This document shows positions 1-11,239 of a stretch of DNA of 64,000 nt, in pieces. This DNA comes from Paratinospora sagittata (Eukaryota > Streptophyta > Magnoliopsida > Ranunculales > Menispermaceae): contig CM069603.1 of the NCBI GenBank assembly GCA_035771175.1, forward strand, positions 21,614,286 through 21,678,285, in the 5' to 3' direction. Numbering within the stretch: position 1 is the stretch's first letter; each line of letters opens with the position of its first letter. Made by a program: the position numbers and the translations under genes. Under the pieces are notes generated by a model. That model did no database searches, was not told the origin of the DNA, and worked only from the letters and a program-made list of their open reading frames with translations.

Positions 1-31
1 AGTTTTTCAAGAGAAGAAAGTAATGATTCTT

Positions 32-49
32 GCCTTTGCAAAAAAAGGC
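32..49 (+). repeat. Short inverted repeat (6-bp stem, 6-nt loop), example from monomer 1
   Basis: gccttt and aaaggc flank the loop gcaaaa. Most monomers keep it. Types I, J, N and S have ggattcg instead of ggcttcg, which shortens this stem by its outermost pair but creates a gattc/gaatc pairing just downstream. A function is not indicated; short AT-rich hairpins are common by chance. Confidence 0.5.
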
Positions 50-181
50 TTCGAATTGAACCAAAATTGCAATCTGTCTTGATGTTCAGCTAGTTCTTCA
101 TTTTATCCCTTGTGTGCTAAGATTTGCAGAGGCTATCCATTGTTTAAAACTCTAAGTATATCAAGTTGTCTCGGTAAGATA

Positions 182-229
182 ACACATCAAAAAGGAACAC
201 ATCACCTGTTTCACATCAAGAACACATCA
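182..229 (+). repeat. Cluster of four (a)cacatca motifs, example from monomer 1
   Basis: CACATCA occurs at 183, 198, 212 and 223, with spacings of 15, 14 and 11 bp. It recurs in every monomer at the same place. The third copy is the most length-variable point of the monomer: gtttcac-, gttttac-, gttttgc-, gttttcc-, gtttttc- and gtttt-catcaag all occur. The fourth becomes acccatca in D, E, F, K and K2. Confidence 0.7.
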
Positions 230-390
230 AACAATAGCATTCGAATTCTACAAAGATCAAGCTCGAAGAACGAAGACATATCTCATGTCTAATGCATTAG
301 TTTGATTTCTGGTGTGTAGGGTAACCCCTCGATCAATCTCAGCACTAAAACTCTGAAAATTGCAAAGTCTTCAAAATCACTTTCGGTGTA

Positions 391-480
391 GTATTTCATT
401 TTGAAAAAAATGTTTTCTGAAAGGTTTTAATCATAATTTTAATGAGTTTTGAATTATTTAAAAGTGTTTAATCTTATATC
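391..480 (+). other. AT-rich block of the monomer, example from monomer 1
   Basis: GC is 16 of 90 bases (18%), with alternating A and T tracts. It contains the A-run that varies from six to nine A among monomers and explains many 863-866 bp length differences. Such tracts favour bent DNA. Whether they position nucleosomes here is inference. Confidence 0.65.
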
Positions 481-734
481 AAAGTGGTATGAGTCAATGA
501 AATGGTTCTTTAGTGTCAAAATATTAATTTTTCAAAAATAAGGCTATCCAGCAATTTTCACGTCTTAGACTAAAATCTAATATTTCTAACGAGAAAAATG
601 TGGGCACTTCTGCTTGCTCAATTTTTCTATTCCTTCACAGTTTTGCCTGGTTATCTTAATTGAAATATTCTCTAGTAACACCTAGATGATTCCCATTGTC
701 TCGCACGCCCAAAAAACTTTAGATTGAACAATGT

Positions 735-746
735 TTTGAATTCAAA
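735..746 (+). repeat. 12-bp perfect palindrome tttgaattcaaa, example from monomer 1
   Basis: The sequence is its own reverse complement and is centred on an EcoRI site (738-743). A second gaattc lies at 243-248, so the monomer has two EcoRI sites 495 bp apart. L breaks the palindrome (gttctgaattc), O breaks it (gaattcagatc), and monomer 3 loses the site. Confidence 0.75.
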
Positions 747-790
747 TCATTTTGTAGTACTCTTGCTCTTTAACATTCAACTTCAAATTT

Positions 791-797
791 TATAAAA
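791..797 (+). promoter_or_regulatory. TATA-box-like tataaaa, example from monomer 1 (speculative)
   Basis: tataaaa is kept at this position in nearly every monomer. It is changed to aataaaa in the monomers starting at 16425, 17289, 19883, 51001 and 59646. In 32% GC DNA this motif arises easily, and no initiator or downstream gene is seen, so promoter activity is only a possibility. Confidence 0.2.
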
Positions 798-865
798 CAC
801 TCATTCTCTGATTTTAAAAAATACAACACGCACGATATTTGCAAGTTAGATTGAGCTTTCCGAAG

Positions 866-1729
866 AGTTTTTCATGAGAAGAAAGTAATGATTCTTGCCT
901 TTGCAAAAAAAGGCTTCGAATTGAATCAAAATTGCAATCTGTCTTGATGTTCAGCTAGTTCTTCATTTTATCCCTTGTGTGCTAAGATTTGCAGAGGCTA
1001 TCCATTGTTTAAAACTCTAAGTATATGAAGTTGTCTCGGTAAGATAACACATCAAAAAGGAACACATCACCTGTTTTCATCAAGAACACATCAAACAATA
1101 GCTTTCGAATTCTACAAAGATCAAGCTCGAAGAACGAAGACATATCTCATGTCTAATGCATTAGTTTGATTTCTGGTGTGTAAGGTAACCCCTCGATCAA
1201 TCTCAGCACTAAAACTCTGAAAATTGCAAAGTCTTCAAAATCACTTTCGATATAGTATTTCATTTTGAAAAAAAATGTTTTCTGAAAGGTTTTAATCATA
1301 ATTTTAATGAGTTTTGAATTATTTAAAAGTGTTTATTCTTATATCAAAGTGTTTTGAGTCAATGAAATGGTTCTTTAGTGTCAAAATATTAATTTTTCAA
1401 AAATAAGGCTATCCAACAATTGGCACGTCTTAGACTAAAATCTGATATTTCTAACGAGAAAAATGTGGGCACTTCTGCTTGCTCGATTTTCTATTCCTTC
1501 ACAGTTTTGCCAGGTTATCTTAATTGAAATATTCTCTAGTAACACCTAGATGATTCCCATTGTCTCGCACGCCCAAAAAACTTTAGATTGAACAATGTTT
1601 TGAATTCAAATCATTTTGTAGTACTCTTGCTCTTTAACCTTCAACTTCAAATTTTATAAAACACTTATTCTCTGATTTTCAAAAATACAACACGGACGAT
1701 ATTTGCAGGATAGATTGAGCTTTTCGAAG
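866..1729 (+). repeat. Monomer 2, type B with D-like start (864 bp)
   Basis: It starts tcatgag as in D, then is B throughout: gtgtgtaagg, cgatatag, eight A, gtgttttgag, ccaacaattggc, ctgatat, cacttatt, cacggac. A private change is gcaggatag near its end. Confidence 0.95.
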
Positions 1730-2595
1730 AGTTTTTCAAGAGAAGAAAGTAATGATTCTTGCCTTTGCAAAAAAAGGCTTCGAATTGAATCAAAATTGCA
1801 ATCTGTCTTGATGTTCAGCTAGTTCTTCATTTTATCCCTTGTGTGCTAAGATTTGCAGAGGCTATCCATTGTTTAAAACTCTAAGTATATGAAGTTGTCT
1901 CGGTAAGATAACACATCAAAAAGGAACACATCACCTGTTTTACATCAAGAACACATCAAACAATAGCATTCGAATTCTACAAAGATCAAGCTCGAAGAAC
2001 GAAGACATATCTCATGTCTAATGCATTAGTTTGATTTCTGATGTGTAGGGTAACCCCTCGATCAATCTCAGCACTAAAACTCTGAAAATTGCAAAGTCTT
2101 CAAAATCACTTTCGGTGTAGTATTTCATTTTGAAAAAAATTATTTTCTGAAAGGTTTTAATCATAATTTTAATGAGTTTTCAATTAGTTAAAAGTGTTTA
2201 ATCTTATATCAAAGTGGTATGAGTCAATGAAATGGTTCTTTAGTGTCAAAATATTAATTTTTCAAAAATAAGGCTATCCAGCAATTTTCACGTCTTAGAC
2301 TAAAATCTAATATTTCTAACGAGAAAAATGTGGGCACTTCTGCTTGCTCAATTTTTCTATTCCTTCACAGTTTTGCCTGGTTATCTTAATTGAAATATTC
2401 TCTAGTAACACCTAGATGATTCCCATTGTCTCGCACGCCCAAAAAACTTTAGATTGAACAATGTTTTTAATTCAAATCATTTTGTAATACTCTTGCTCTT
2501 TAACATTCAACTTCAAATTTTATAAAACACTCATTCTCTGATTTTAAAAAATACAACACGCACGATATTTGCAAGTTAGATTGAGCTTTCCGAAG
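1730..2595 (+). repeat. Monomer 3, type C (866 bp)
   Basis: It has gttttacatc, gatgtgtagg, aattattttc, caattagtt, ctaatattt, gtaatact and a ctttccg end. A private G-to-T (gtttttaattc) destroys the second EcoRI site and its palindrome. Confidence 0.95.
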
Positions 2596-3459
2596 AGTTT
2601 TTCATGAGAAGAAAGTAATGATTCTTGCCTTTGCAAAAAAAGGCTTCGAATTGAATCAAAATTGCAATCTGTCTTGATGTTCAGCTAGTTCTTCATTTTA
2701 TCCCTTGTGTGCTAAGATTTGCAGAGGCTATCCATTGTTTAAAACTCTAAGTATATGAAGTTGTCTCGGTAAGATAACACATCAAAAATGAACACATCAC
2801 CTGTTTTGCATCAAGAACCCATCAAACAATAGCTTTCGAATTCTACAAAGATCAAGCTCGAAGAACGAAGACATATCTCATGTCTAATGCGTTAGTTTGA
2901 TTTCTGGTGTGTAGGGTAACCCCTCGATCAATCTCAGCACTAAAACTCTGAAAATTGCAAAGTCTTCAAAATCACTTTCGGTGTAGTATTTCATTTTGAA
3001 AAAAATGTTTTCTGAAAGGTTTTAATCATAATTCTAATGAGTTTTGAATTATTTAAAAGTGTTTAATCTTATATCAAAGTGGTATGAGTCAATGAAATGG
3101 TTCTTTAGGGTCAAAATATTAATTTTTCAAAAATAAGGCTATCCAGCAATTTTCACGTCTTAGACTAAAATCTTATATTTCTAACGAGAAAAATGTGGGC
3201 ACTTCTGCTTGCTCGATTTTCTATTCCTTCACAGTTTTGCCAGGTTATCTTAATTGAAATATTCTCTAGTAACACCTAGATGATTCCCATTGTCTCGCAC
3301 GCCCAAAAAACTTTAGATTGAACAATGTTTTGAATTCAAATCATTTTGTAGTACTCTTGCTCTTTAACATTCAACTTCAAATTTTATAAAACACTCATTC
3401 TCTGATTTTAAAAAATACAACACGCACGATATTTGCAAGTTAGATTGAGCTTTTCGAAG
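2596..3459 (+). repeat. Monomer 4, type D (864 bp)
   Basis: It has the tcatgag start, aaatgaac, gcatcaagaaccc, gcgttag, attctaatg and tttagggtc, then ccagcaattttc with a ctcgatttt and gccagg rear. Confidence 0.95.
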
Positions 3460-4324
3460 AGTTTTTCAAGAGAAGAAAGTAATGATTCTTGCCTTTGCAA
3501 AAAAAGGCTTCGAATTGAACCAAAATTGCAATCTGTCTTGATGTTCAGCTAGTTCTTCATTTTATCCCTTGTGTGCTAAGATTTGCAGAGGCTATCCATT
3601 GTTTAAAACTCTAAGTATATCAAGTTGTCTCGGTAAGATAACACATCAAAAAGGAACACATCACCTGTTTCACATCAAGAACACATCAAACAATAGCATT
3701 CGAATTCTACAAAGATCAAGCTCGAAGAACGAAGACATATCTCATGTCTAATGCATTAGTTTGATTTCTGGTGTGTAGGGTAACCCCTCGATCAATCTCA
3801 GCACTAAAACTCTGAAAATTGCAAAGTCTTCAAAATCACTTTCGGTGTAGTATTTCATTTTGAAAAAAATGTTTTCTGAAAGGTTTTAATCATAATTTTA
3901 ATGAGTTTTGAATTATTTAAAAGTGTTTAATCTTATATCAAAGTGGTATGAGTCAATGAAATGGTTCTTTAGTGTCAAAATATTAATTTTTCAAAAATAA
4001 GGCTATCCAGCAATTTTCACGTCTTAGACTAAAATCTTATATTTCTAACGAGAAAAATGTGGGCACTTCTGCTTGCTCAATTTTTCTATTCCATCACAGT
4101 TTTGCCTGGTTATCTTAATTGAAATATTCTCTAGTAACACCTAGATGATTCCCATTGTCTCGCACGCCCAAAAAACTTTAGATTGAACAATGTTTTGAAT
4201 TCAAATCATTTTGTAGTACTCTTGCTCTTTAACATTCAACTTCAAATTTTATAAAACACTCATTCTCTGATTTTAAAAAATACAACACGCACGATATTTG
4301 CAAGTTAGATTGAGCTTTTCGAAC
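3460..4324 (+). repeat. Monomer 5, type A (865 bp)
   Basis: Reference A copy: gaacc, tatatcaag, gtttcacatc, gcattcg, gtgtgtaggg, cggtgtag, cttatattt, ctcaattttt, gcctgg. Private change is ccatcacag. GC was hand counted here as 276 of 865. The 60-codon open frame in A copies opens on ttg, not atg, and is not called as a gene. Confidence 0.95.
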
Positions 4325-5189
4325 AGTTTTTCAAGAGAAGAAAGTAATGATTCTTGCCTTTGCAAAAAAAGGCTTCGAATTGAATCAAAATTGCAATCTG
4401 TCTTGATGTTCAGCTAGTTCTTCATTTTATCCCTTGTGTGCTAAGATTTGCAGAGGCTATCCATTGTTTAAAACTCTAAGTATATGAAGTTGTCTCGGTA
4501 AGATAACACATCAAAAAGGAACACATCACCTGTTTTCATCAAGAACACATCAAACAATAGCTTTCGAATTCTACAAAGATCAAGCTCGAAGAACGAAGAC
4601 ATATCTCATGTCTAATGCATTAGTTTGATTTCTGGTGTGTAAGGTAACCCCTCGATCAATCTCAGCACTAAAACTCTGAAAATTGCAAAGTCTTCAAAAT
4701 CACTTTCGATATAGTATTTCATTTTGAAAAAAAAATGTTTTCTGAAAGGTTTTAATCATAATTTTAATGAGTTTTGAATTATTTAAAAGTGTTTATTCTT
4801 ATATCAAAGTGTTTTGAGTCAATGAAATGGTTCTTTAGTGTCAAAATATTAATTTTTCAAAAATAAGGCTATCCAACAATTGGCACGTCTTAGACTAAAA
4901 TCTGATATTTCTAACGAGAAAAATGTGGGCACTTCTGCTTGCTCGATTTTCTATTCCTTCACAGTTTTGCCAGGTTATCTTAATTGAAATATTCTCTAGT
5001 AACACCTAGATGATTCCCATTGTCTCGCACGCCCAAAAAACTTTAGATTGAACAATGTTTTGAATTCAAATCATTTTGTAGTACTCTTGCTCTTTAACCT
5101 TCAACTTCAAATTTTATAAAACACTTATTCTCTGATTTTCAAAAATACAACACGGACGATATTTGCAGGTTAGATTGAGGTTTTCGAAG
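4325..5189 (+). repeat. Monomer 6, type B with nine-A run (865 bp)
   Basis: Standard B marks. The A-run has nine A instead of eight, giving 865 bp. Private marks are gaacagttttt at its start and attgaggttttcg at its end. Confidence 0.95.
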
Positions 5190-6055
5190 AGTTTTTCAAG
5201 AGAAGAAAGTAATGATTCTTGCCTTTGCAAAAAAAGGCTTCGAATTGAATCAAAATTGCAATCTGTCTTGATGTTCAGCTAGTTCTTCATTTTATCCCTT
5301 GTGTGCTAAGATTTGCAGAGGCTATCCATTGTTTAAAACTCTAAGTATATGAAGTTGTCTCGGTAAGATAACACATCAAAAAGGAACACATCACCTGTTT
5401 TACATCAACAACACATCAAACAATAGCATTCGAATTCTACAAAGATCAAGCTCGAAGAACGAAGACATATCTCATGTCTAATGCATTAGTTTGATTTCTG
5501 ATGTGTAGGGTAACCCCTCGATCAATCTCAGCACTAAAACTCTGAAAATTGCAAAGTCTTCAAAATCACTTTCGGTGTAGTATTTCATTTTGAAAAAAAT
5601 TATTTTCTGAAAGGTTTTAATCATAATTTTAATGAGTTTTCAATTAGTTAAAAGTGTTTAATCTTATATCAAAGTGGTATGAGTCAATGAAATGGTTCTT
5701 TAGTGTCAAAATATTAATTTTTCAAAAATAAGGCTATCCAGCAATTTTCACGTCTTAGACTAAAATCTAATATTTCTAACGAGAAAAATGTGGGCACTTC
5801 TGCTTGCTCAATTTTTCTATTCCTTCACAGTTTTGCCTGGTTATCTTAATTGAAATATTCTCTAGTAACACCTAGATGATTCCCATTGTCTCGCACGCCC
5901 AAAAAACTTTAGATTGAACAATGTTTTGAATTCAAATCATTTTGTAATACTCTTGCTCTTTAACATTCAACTTCAAATTTTATAAAACACTCATTCTCTG
6001 ATTTTAAAAAATACAACACGCACGATATTTGCAAGTTAGATTGAGCTTTCCGAAG
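5190..6055 (+). repeat. Monomer 7, type C (866 bp)
   Basis: Standard C marks, with gtaatact and a ctttccg end. Private change is catcaacaacac for catcaagaacac. Confidence 0.95.
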
Positions 6056-6919
6056 AGTTTTTCATGAGAAGAAAGTAATGATTCTTGCCTTTGCAAAAAA
6101 AGGCTTCGAATTGAATCAAAATTGCAATCTGTCTTGATGTTCAGCTAGTTCTTCATTTTATCCCTTGTGTGCTAAGATTTGCAGAGGCTATCCATTGTTT
6201 AAAACTCTAAGTATATGAAGTTGTCTCGGTAAGATAACACATCAAAAATGAACACATCACCTGTTTTGCATCAAGAACCCATCAAACAATAGCTTTCGAA
6301 TTCTACAAAGATCAAGCTCGAAGAACGAAGACATATCTCATGTCTAATGCGTTAGTTTGATTTCTGGTGTGTAGGGTAACCCCTCGATCAATCTCAGCAC
6401 TAAAACTCTGAAAATTGCAAAGTCTTCAAAATCACTTTCGGTGTAGTATTTCATTTTGAAAAAAATGTTTTCTGAAAGGTTTTAATCATAATTCTAATGA
6501 GTTTTGAATTATTTAAAAGTGTTTAATCTTATATCAAAGTGGTATGAGTCAATGAAATGGTTCTTTAGGGTCAAAATATTAATTTTTCAAAAATAAGGCT
6601 ATCCAGCAATTTTCACGTCTTAGACTAAAATCTTATATTTCTAACGAGAAAAATGTGGGCACTTCTGCTTGCTCGATTTTCTATTCCTTCACAGTTTTGC
6701 CAGGTTATCTTAATTGAAATATTCTCTAGTAACACCTAGATGATTCCCATTGTCTCGCACGCCCAAAAAACTTTAGATTGAACAATGTTTTGAATTCAAA
6801 TCATTTTGTAGTACTCTTGCTCTTTAACATTCAACTTCAAATTTTATAAAACACTCATTCTCTGATTTTAAAAAATACAACACGCACGATATTTGCAAGT
6901 TAGATTGAGCTTTTCGAAG
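6056..6919 (+). repeat. Monomer 8, type D (864 bp)
   Basis: Standard D marks. By eye it appears identical or nearly so to the D at 2596-3459. Confidence 0.95.
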
Positions 6920-7784
6920 AGTTTTTCAAGAGAAGAAAGTAATGATTCTTGCCTTTGCAAAAAAAGGCTTTGAATTGAACCAAAATTGCAATCTGTCTTG
7001 ATGTTCAGCTAGTTCTTCATTTTATCCCTTGTGTGCTAAGATTTGCAGAGGCTATCCATTGTTTAAAACTCTAAGTATATGAAGTTGTCTCGGTAAGATA
7101 ACACATCAAAAATGAACACATCACCTGTTTTGCATCAAGAACCCATCAAACAATAGCTTTCGAATTCTACAAAGATCAAGCTCGAAGAACGAAGACATAT
7201 CTCATGTCTAATGCGTTAGTTTGATTTCTGGTGTGTAGGGTAACCCCTCGATCAATCTCAGCACTAAAACTCTGAAAATTGCAAAGTCTTCAAAATCACT
7301 TTCGGTGTAGTATTTCATTTTGAAAAAAATGTTTTCTGAAAGGTTTTAATCATAATTCTAATGAGTTTTGAATTATTTAAAAGTGTTTAATCTTATATCA
7401 AAGTGGTATGAGTCAATGAAATGGTTCTTTAGGGTCAAAATATTAATTTTTCAAAAATAAGGCTATCCAGCAATTTTCATGTCTTAGACTAAAATCTTAT
7501 ATTTCTAACGAGAAAAATGTGGGCACCTCTGCTTGCTCAATTTTTCTATTCCTTCACAGTTTTGCCTGGTTATCTTAATTGAAATATTCTCTAGTAACAC
7601 CTACATGATTCCCATTGTCTCGCACGCCCAAAAAACTTTAGATTGAACAATGTTTTGAATTCAAATCATTTTGTAGTACTCTTGCTCTTTAACATTCAAC
7701 TTCAAATTTTATAAAACACTCATTCTCTGATTTTAAAAAATACAACACGCACGATATTTGCAAGTTAGATTGAGCTTTTCGAAG
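6920..7784 (+). repeat. Monomer 9, type E (865 bp)
   Basis: D-like middle (gcatcaagaaccc, gcgttag, attctaatg, tttagggtc), with gaacc, ctcaattttt and gcctgg. cctacatg is shared only with the E at 44089. Private marks are ggctttg, ttcatgtc and gcacctctg. Confidence 0.95.
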
Positions 7785-8648
7785 AGTTTTTCAAGAGAAG
7801 AAAGTAATGATTCTTGCCTTTGCAAAAAAAGGCTTCGAATTGAATCAAAATTGCAATCTGTCTTGGTGTTCAGCTAGTTCTTCATTTTATCCCTTGTGTG
7901 CTAAGATTTGCAGAGGCTATCCATTGTTTAAAACTCTAAGTATATGAAGTTGTCTCGGTAAGATAACACATCAAAAAGGAACACATCACCTGTTTTCATC
8001 AAGAACACATCAAACAATAGCTTTCGAATTCTACAAAGATCAAGCTCGAAGAACGAAGACATATCTCATGTCTAATGCATTAGTTTGATTTCTGGTGTGT
8101 AGGGTAACCCCTCGATCAATCTCAGCACTAAAACTCTGAAAATTGCAAAGTCTTCAAAATAACTTTCGGTTATAGTATTTCATTTTTACAAAAATGTTTT
8201 CTGAAAGGTTTTAATCATAATTTTAATGAGTTTTGAATTATTTAAAAGTGTTTATTCTTATATCAAAGTGTTTTGAGTCAATGAAATGGTTCTTTAGTGT
8301 CAAAATATTAATTTTTCAAAAATAAGGTTATCCAACAATTGGCACGTCTTAGACTAAAATCTGATATTTCTAACGAGAAAAATGTGGGCACTTCTGCTTG
8401 CTCGATTTTCTATTCCTTCACAGTTTTGCCAGGTTATCTTAATTGAAATATTCTCTAGTAACACCTAGATGATTCCCATTGTCTCGCACGCCCAAAAAAC
8501 TTTAGATTGAACAATGTTTTGAATTCAAATCATTTTGTAGTACTCTTGCTCTTTAACATTCAACTTCAAATTTTATAAAACACTCATTCTCTGATTTTAA
8601 AAAATACAACACGCACGATATTTGCAAGTTAGATTGAGCTTTTCGAAG
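7785..8648 (+). repeat. Monomer 10, type H (864 bp)
   Basis: Marks are cttggtgttc, ataactttcggttatag, ttttacaaaa, gtgttttgag, aaggttatcc, ccaacaattggc and a ctcgatttt rear. The only other H is at 44954. Confidence 0.95.
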
Positions 8649-9511
8649 AGTTTTTCAAGAGAAGAAAGTAATGATTCTTGCCTTTGCAAAAAAAGGATTC
8701 GAATTGAATCAAAATTGCAATCTGTCTTGATGTTCAGCTAGTTCTTCATTTTATCCCTTGTGTGCTAAGATTTGCAGAGGCTATCCATTGTTTAAAACTC
8801 TAAGTATATGAAGTTGTCTCGGTAAGATAACACATCAAGAAGGAACACATCACCTGTTTTCATCAAGAACACATCAAACAATAGCTTTCGAATTCTACAA
8901 AGATCAAGCTCGAAGAACGAAGACATATCTCATGTCTAATGCATTAGTTTGATTTCTGGTGTGTAGGGTAACCCCTCGATCAATCTCGGCACTAAAACTC
9001 TGAAAATTGCAAAGTCTTCAAAATCACTTTCGATATAGTATTTCATTTTGAAAAAAATGTTTTCTGAAAGGTTTTAATCATAATTTTAATGAGTTTTGAA
9101 TTATTTAAAAGTGTTTATTCTTATATCAAAGTGTTTTGAGTCAATGAAATGGTTCTTTAGTGTCAAAATATTAATTTTTCAAAAATAAGGCTATCCAACA
9201 ATTGGCACGTCTTAGACTAAAATCTGATATTTCTAACGAGAAAAATGTGGGCACTTCTGCTTGCTCGATTTTCTATTCCTTCACAGTTTTGCCAGGTTAT
9301 CTTAATTGAAATATTCTCTAGTAACACCTAGATGATTCCCATTGTCTCGCACGCCCAAAAAACTTTAGATTGAACAATGTTTTGAATTCAAATCATTTTG
9401 TAGTACTCTTGCTCTTTAACATTCAACTTCAAATTTTATAAAACACTCATTCTCTGATTTTAAAAAATACAACACGCACGATATTTGCAAGTTAGATTGA
9501 GCTTTTCGAAG
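8649..9511 (+). repeat. Monomer 11, type I (863 bp)
   Basis: ggattcg, caagaagg, ctcggcac, cgatatag, gtgttttgag and ccaacaattggc. Shared with the I copies at 30259, 31122 and 45818. Confidence 0.95.
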
Positions 9512-10374
9512 AGTTTTTCAAGAGAAGAAAGTAATGATTCTTGCCTTTGCAAAAAAAGGATTCGAATTGAATCAAAATTGCAATCTGTCTTGATGTTCAG
9601 CTAGTTCTTCATTTTATCCCTTGTGTGCTAAGATTTGCAGAGGCTATCCATTGTTTAAAACTCTAAGTATATGAAGTTGTCTCGGTAAGATAACACATCA
9701 AAAAGGAACACATCACCTGTTTTCATCAAGAACACATCAAACAATAGCTTTCGAATTCTACAAAGATCAAGCTCGAAGAACGAAGACATATCTCATGTCT
9801 AATGCATTAGTTTGATTTCTGGTGTGTAGGGTAACCCCTCGATCAATGTCAGCACTAAAACTCTGAAAATTGCAAAGTCTTCAAAATAACTTTCGATATA
9901 GTATTTCATTTTTACAAAAATGTTTTCTGAAAGGTTTTAATCATAATTTTAATGAGTTTTGAATTATTTAAAAGTGTTTATTCTTATATCAAAGTGTTTT
10001 GAGTCAATGAAATGGTTCTTTAGTGTCAAAATATTAATTTTTCAAAAATAAGGTTATCCAACAATTGGCACGTCTTAGACTAAAATCTGATATTTCTAAC
10101 GAGAAAAATGTGGGCACTTCTGCTTGCTCGATTTTCTATTCCTTTACAGTTTTGCCAGGTTATCTTAATTGAAATATTCTCTAGTAACACCTAGATGATT
10201 CCCATTGTCTCGCACGCCCAAAAAACTTTAGATTGAACAATGTTTTGAATTCAAATCATTTTGTAGTACTCTTGCTCTTTAACATTCAACTTCAAATTTT
10301 ATAAAACACTCATTCTCTGATTTTAAAAAATACAACACGCACGATATTTGCAAGTTAGATTGAGCTTTCCGAAG
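9512..10374 (+). repeat. Monomer 12, type J (863 bp)
   Basis: ggattcg, gtcagc, ataactttcgatatag, ttttacaaaa, aaggttatcc and a ctttccg end. Private change is cctttacag. Confidence 0.95.
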
Positions 10375-11239
10375 AGTTTTTCAAGAGAAGAAAGTAATGA
10401 TTCTTGCCTTTGCAAAAAAAAGGCTTCGAATTGAACCAAAATTGCAATCTGTCTTGATGTTCAGCTAGTTCTTCATTTTATCCCTTGTGTGCTAAGATTT
10501 GCAGAGGCTATCCATTGTTTAAAACTCTAAGTAAATGAAGTGGTCTCGGTAAGATAACACATCAAAAATGAACACATCACCTGTTTTGCATCAAGAACCC
10601 ATCAAACAATAGCTTTCGAATTCTACAAAGATCAAGCTCGAAGAACGAAGACATATCTCATGTCTAATGCATTAGTTTGATTTCTGGTGTGTAGTGTAAC
10701 CCCTCGATCAATCTCAGCACTAAAACTCTGAAAATTGCAAAGTCTTCAAAATCACTTTCGGTGTAGTATTTCATTTTGAAAAAATGTTTTCTGAAAGGTT
10801 TTAATCATAATTTTAATGAGTTTTGAATTATTTAAAAGTGTTTAATCTTATATCAAAGTGGTATGAGTCAATGAAATGGTTCTTTAGTGTCAAAATATTA
10901 ATTTTTCAAAAATAAGGCTATCCAGCAATTTTCACGTCTTAGACTAAAATCTTATATTTCTAACGAGAAAAATGTGGGCACTTCTGCTTGCTCAATTTTT
11001 CTATTCCTTCACAGTTTTGCCTGGTTATCTTAATTGAAATATTCTCTAGTAACACCTAGATGATTCCCATTGTCTCGCACGCCCAAAAAACTTTAGATTG
11101 AACAATGTTTTGAATTCAAATCATTTTGTAGTACTCTTGCTCTTTAACATTCAACTTCAAATTTTATAAAACACTCATTCTCTGATTTTAAAAAATACAA
11201 CACGCACGATATTTGCAAGTTAGATTGAGCTTTTCGAAG
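10375..11239 (+). repeat. Monomer 13, type K (865 bp)
   Basis: Eight-A run in the front hairpin, gaacc, taaatgaagtgg, gcatcaagaaccc, gcattag, gtgtgtagtg and a six-A run before the tgttttc motif. Confidence 0.95.

Larger units (their letters stand above)
1..865 (+). repeat. Monomer 1, type A/C-like (865 bp)
   Basis: The first half is type A (gaacc, tatatcaag, gtttcacatc, gcattcg). The second half has ctaatattt and ends ctttccg as in C, but keeps gtagtact. It looks like an A/C recombinant. The next monomer starts like D, so the seam reads C-end to D-start. Confidence 0.92.

Noticed and set aside
110..292. 60-codon open frame repeated in type A and G monomers (110, 3569, 22586, 26910, 36417, 40740, 53703, 62348)
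   Set aside because: It begins on ttg, not atg. It exists only where tatatgaag has become tatatcaag, which removes a tga stop. It is absent from most monomers, has no recognisable domain, and shows no sign of frame conservation.
1..865. CENP-B box
   Set aside because: No sequence fitting the core nTTCGnnnnAnnCGGGn in either orientation. The monomer has ttcg motifs but no cggg downstream at the right spacing.
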